Below, one piece after another: positions 61,693-64,000 of a stretch of 64,000 nucleotides of DNA. Source of the stretch: Streptomyces sp. Y2F8-2 (GTDB lineage Bacteria > Actinomycetota > Actinomycetes > Streptomycetales > Streptomycetaceae); assembly GCF_014905555.1 (NCBI RefSeq), contig NZ_BNGS01000003.1, positions 682,001 through 746,000 of the forward strand, given 5' to 3'. The position numbers and the translations under genes are program-made. The notes beneath the pieces are model-generated. The model was given only the letters and a program-made list of their open reading frames with translations. It was not told where the DNA came from and ran no database searches. Each line of letters begins with the position of its first letter. Position 1 is the first letter of the stretch.

Positions 61693-63111
61693 GTGGGACC
61701 GGTTCGGCCTTGGGGCTACGTGTACGTCGGTTGCGCCGCCCTGGCCGCGCTGTTCTGCGTGGCTCCCGTGCCGGAGCTGCCCATCCCCTGGTGGGCCGTC
61801 GCCCTGCTCGCCGTGCTCTACGCCGGCTGCGCGCAGGTCCCCCGGTGCTCCCTCGTGGGCCGCCACGCACCTGACGGCATGGGCACGTTCTTCCCCGTTC
61901 TGCTCGCCGGCGCCTTCCTGCTGCCGCCCCCGGCCGCCGCGCTCGTGCCGCTGCCGGGTGCCCTGCTGGCCCGGGTCGACGGGCGGCCGGCCCGGCTGCG
62001 CCGGACCTGGCGGGCCGCACAACTCGCCCTGGCCGTGTGGGCGGCCTCCCGGGTGCACTGGTCGCTCGGCGGCCACGACGCGGTCGTCGGCCCCCGCTTC
62101 CCGTACGCGCTCCTGCCCGCGGGTGCCGCCGTGGTGGCGTTCTGCCTGGCACTCACCGCCCTCGACGGCGGAATCCTGGCGCTCGCCGAGGGCGTACCGG
62201 CGCACACCGCCTGGCGCGGCCTGTTCCTGCGCTCCCTCGCGCCCGTCACCGTGCACGGCCTGGCCGGGCTCATGATGGCCGTGCTGTGGCGCAGCACATA
62301 CGGGCCGGTCGCGGCTCTGCTCGTGCTGCTGCCCATGTACGTCTCCTGCTGGGTCTTCGCCCAGTACCACCGCGAGCGGGCGGCCCATCAGGCCACGATC
62401 CGGGCGCTCGTCCAGGCGGTCGACATCAAGGACGGCTACACCCGGGGCCACAGCGAGCGGGTCGGACAGGCCTCGATGATGATCGCCCGCGAACTCGGCA
62501 TGGACGACGAACGCGTCGAGGTGCTGCGGTTCGCCGGGATCCTCCACGACGTGGGCAAACTCGGCGTGCCCACCCGGCTGCTGCGCAAGGACGGGCCGCT
62601 CACCCCCGAGGAGCGGCGGATCATCGAACTGCACCCCGAGTACGGCCACGAGATGGTCCGCGGCATCGGGTTCCTCGACGAGGCGCGGTCCGCGATCCTC
62701 CACCACCACGAACGCCTCGACGGCAGCGGGTACCCGTACGGGCTGACGGGCGACCGCATCCCCGAGTGCGCCCGCGTGGTCGCCGTCGCGGACGCCTTCG
62801 ACGCCATGACCTCCACCCGCTCATACCGGCGGGCCCGCCCCGTCGCCGCGGCCCTGGACGAACTCCAGCGGTGTGCGGGGTCGCAGTTCGACCCGGCGAT
62901 GGTGCGGGCGTTCGTCCGGGCCCTGGAACGGTGGGGGTACCCCTGCTCGAGCGAAGGGGGAAGAGGGGGAGGCCGGCACCCGGTAGTGACCGTGGACGAG
63001 GAGCGGCGCGAAGGGGCCGGGGAAGCCCGGGCGCGCGGAAACGTACCGCCTCCGGCCCTGCCCTCGGCCGGCCGCCCGGCCGAGCGGGGACCCGGTGGGG
63101 GCGGTGCATGA
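61693..63111 (+). CDS. Membrane HD-GYP domain protein (putative c-di-GMP phosphodiesterase)
   Basis: A 472-residue protein from GTG with GGGAGGTGG upstream. About six membrane helices fill residues 8-235. The HD-GYP domain follows: HSERVGQASMMIARELG, LHDVGKLGVP near 284, HPEYGHEMV, and HHERLDGSGYPYGL near 339, which is the complete HHExxxGxGYP signature of active c-di-GMP hydrolases. The last 70 residues are Gly/Arg/Pro-rich. Its stop overlaps the next start (ATGA at 63108-63111). Confidence 0.92.
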   Translation: MGPVRPWGYVYVGCAALAALFCVAPVPELPIPWWAVALLAVLYAGCAQVPRCSLVGRHAPDGMGTFFPVLLAGAFLLPPPAAALVPLPGALLARVDGRPARLRRTWRAAQLALAVWAASRVHWSLGGHDAVVGPRFPYALLPAGAAVVAFCLALTALDGGILALAEGVPAHTAWRGLFLRSLAPVTVHGLAGLMMAVLWRSTYGPVAALLVLLPMYVSCWVFAQYHRERAAHQATIRALVQAVDIKDGYTRGHSERVGQASMMIARELGMDDERVEVLRFAGILHDVGKLGVPTRLLRKDGPLTPEERRIIELHPEYGHEMVRGIGFLDEARSAILHHHERLDGSGYPYGLTGDRIPECARVVAVADAFDAMTSTRSYRRARPVAAALDELQRCAGSQFDPAMVRAFVRALERWGYPCSSEGGRGGGRHPVVTVDEERREGAGEARARGNVPPPALPSAGRPAERGPGGGGA

Positions 63112-64000
63112 CCGCCCGCCGCCTGCCCCTGGTCCTCGCCCACGCGGCGGCCGGGCTTCTCGGCGCCGGCTGCCTCGCCCACACCCTCCGGCACGGCCTC
63201 GAGGAACCCGGTGCCGCCCTCGCCTTCGGGGTGCTCATCGGAGTCGGCGAGCTCGGCCGGTGGAGCGGGGGCGGCGAACGGGAGCCCGCACCCCTCGGGG
63301 CGGCCGGTGCGCTCGCCTACGCCCTGCTCGGGGAGACCGCCGGCCGGCCCACCCACCACGGCGTGCCCCAGGTCGTCGCGGTGGTGCTCGCGGCCTCCCT
63401 CGCCTGTTGCGTGCCGCACGTGGCCCGTGGGCGCGGCCCCACCACCGACCACCTCACCCGCCGCCTGCTCACCGTCGGCTTCGCCGCGGTCTGCTTCCAG
63501 CCCCTCTACCACCACAGCGGACCGCATCAGCGGAGCGGACCCGCGTACGCGCTGGTCGTCGTCGCCCTGCTCGTCCTGACCACCCTCTGCGACGCGCTGC
63601 TCGCCGCCGCGCTCGCGCACTGCCGGACCCGCTGGCCGTTCGGGCCGCTGCTGCGCGACGAGCTGCGCGGCAGGCGCGGCATCGGCTCCGCGGTGTGCGC
63701 CACGGGAGCCGTGATGTCCCTGGCCGTCGCGGTCGTCGGCCTCTGGGCGCTGCCCGTCTTCTCGCTGCCGCTGCTGCTCACCCAGCTCTCCTACCGGCGC
63801 TACGCGGCCGTGCGCACCACCTACCGGCAGACCATCGCCTCCCTGGCCCGTGCCACCGAGATCGCCGGGTACACGCCCCCCGGACACGCCCGCCGCGTGG
63901 CCGAGCTCAGCCGGGCCGTCGGCCGTGAGATGGGCCTCACCGAGCCCGAGCTGACCGTCCTGGAGTACGCGGCCCTCATGCACGACATCGGACAGCTCAG
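63108..64000 (+). CDS. Second membrane HD-domain protein, 3'-truncated by window end
   Basis: The ATG at 63108 overlaps the previous stop and the frame stays open to the window end (297 codons). Several membrane helices are seen (LPLVLAHAAAGLLGAGCLAH, YALVVVALLVLTTLCDALLA, AVMSLAVAVVGLWALPVFSL). The end shows GHARRVAELSRAVGREMG and LMHDIGQL, the start of an HD or HD-GYP domain like that of the preceding gene. Whether the GYP signature is present lies outside the window. Confidence 0.88.
   Translation, partial: MTARRLPLVLAHAAAGLLGAGCLAHTLRHGLEEPGAALAFGVLIGVGELGRWSGGGEREPAPLGAAGALAYALLGETAGRPTHHGVPQVVAVVLAASLACCVPHVARGRGPTTDHLTRRLLTVGFAAVCFQPLYHHSGPHQRSGPAYALVVVALLVLTTLCDALLAAALAHCRTRWPFGPLLRDELRGRRGIGSAVCATGAVMSLAVAVVGLWALPVFSLPLLLTQLSYRRYAAVRTTYRQTIASLARATEIAGYTPPGHARRVAELSRAVGREMGLTEPELTVLEYAALMHDIGQL

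Overview
The window is a high-GC actinobacterial chromosome segment, almost certainly Streptomyces. The signs are very GC-rich third codon positions, GTG/TTG starts, WblC (a WhiB-family protein), the SigR-RsrA thiol-stress pair, mycoredoxin, AdnAB, and a pSAM2-type conjugative element. From memory, the order uvrD2 - wblC - hisN - aroA - sigR - rsrA matches the SCO5180-SCO5219 region of S. coelicolor. No database was consulted.

Region 1 (1 to about 10,200) is an integrated actinomycete integrative and conjugative element (AICE). The core runs from a Pif-like Nudix protein (2251) to the tyrosine integrase (ends 10113). In order it carries pif, a KorSA-type GntR repressor, an OB-like small protein, the FtsK-type translocase TraSA, five small spread/membrane genes, a CxxC protein, a RepSA-type HUH replication initiator, Xis and Int. 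A repeated near-palindromic operator (ACTCATGTAC-like) lies at both the repressor/pif and the transfer-operon promoters. Left of pif, in visibly lower-GC DNA, are a HEPN-type protein and an Mrr-like restriction endonuclease cut by the window edge; they look like defence cargo.

Region 2 (10.2-27.5 kb) is core chromosome: two tandem secreted alpha/beta-hydrolase (tripeptidyl aminopeptidase-like) lipoproteins, a large membrane protein joining a kinase-like domain to a flippase-like domain, an alkyltransferase-like DNA repair protein without the acceptor cysteine, the AdnA-AdnB helicase-nuclease pair, an M20 dipeptidase, NudC and a methyltransferase.

Region 3 (27.5-31.6 kb) holds stress regulation: mycoredoxin with a consensus SigR promoter, the UvrD2 helicase, and wblC with an AT-rich WhiB7-like promoter, a roughly 600-nt leader, an upstream ORF and an attenuator-like terminator.

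Region 4 (31.7-47.9 kb) contains an AarF/UbiB-like kinase overlapping a ThiF-like protein, an M48-type metallopeptidase, a TerD-AIM24 fusion followed by two AIM24 proteins, a Nudix hydrolase overlapping a DUF2342-type protein, an SDR protein with a four-hairpin tandem array downstream, MoaE, a Lon-domain/PDZ protease, a PPA1309-type protein and a UPF0182 membrane protein.

Region 5 (47.9-52.6 kb) has two identical initiator tRNA genes flanking a Sel1-repeat gene, then the divergent pair catR-like Fur regulator and catalase.

Region 6 (52.6-64.0 kb) holds a CBS protein, HisN, a TetR regulator, an SMR transporter, RsgA, AroA, an M50 peptidase, an SRAP/HMCES-type protein, a small hydrolase, sigR-rsrA with a SigR autoregulatory promoter, and two adjacent membrane HD-domain proteins, the second cut by the window end. 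Redox control links several regions: SigR-type promoters lie upstream of both mycoredoxin and sigR, and catalase has its own Fur-type switch.
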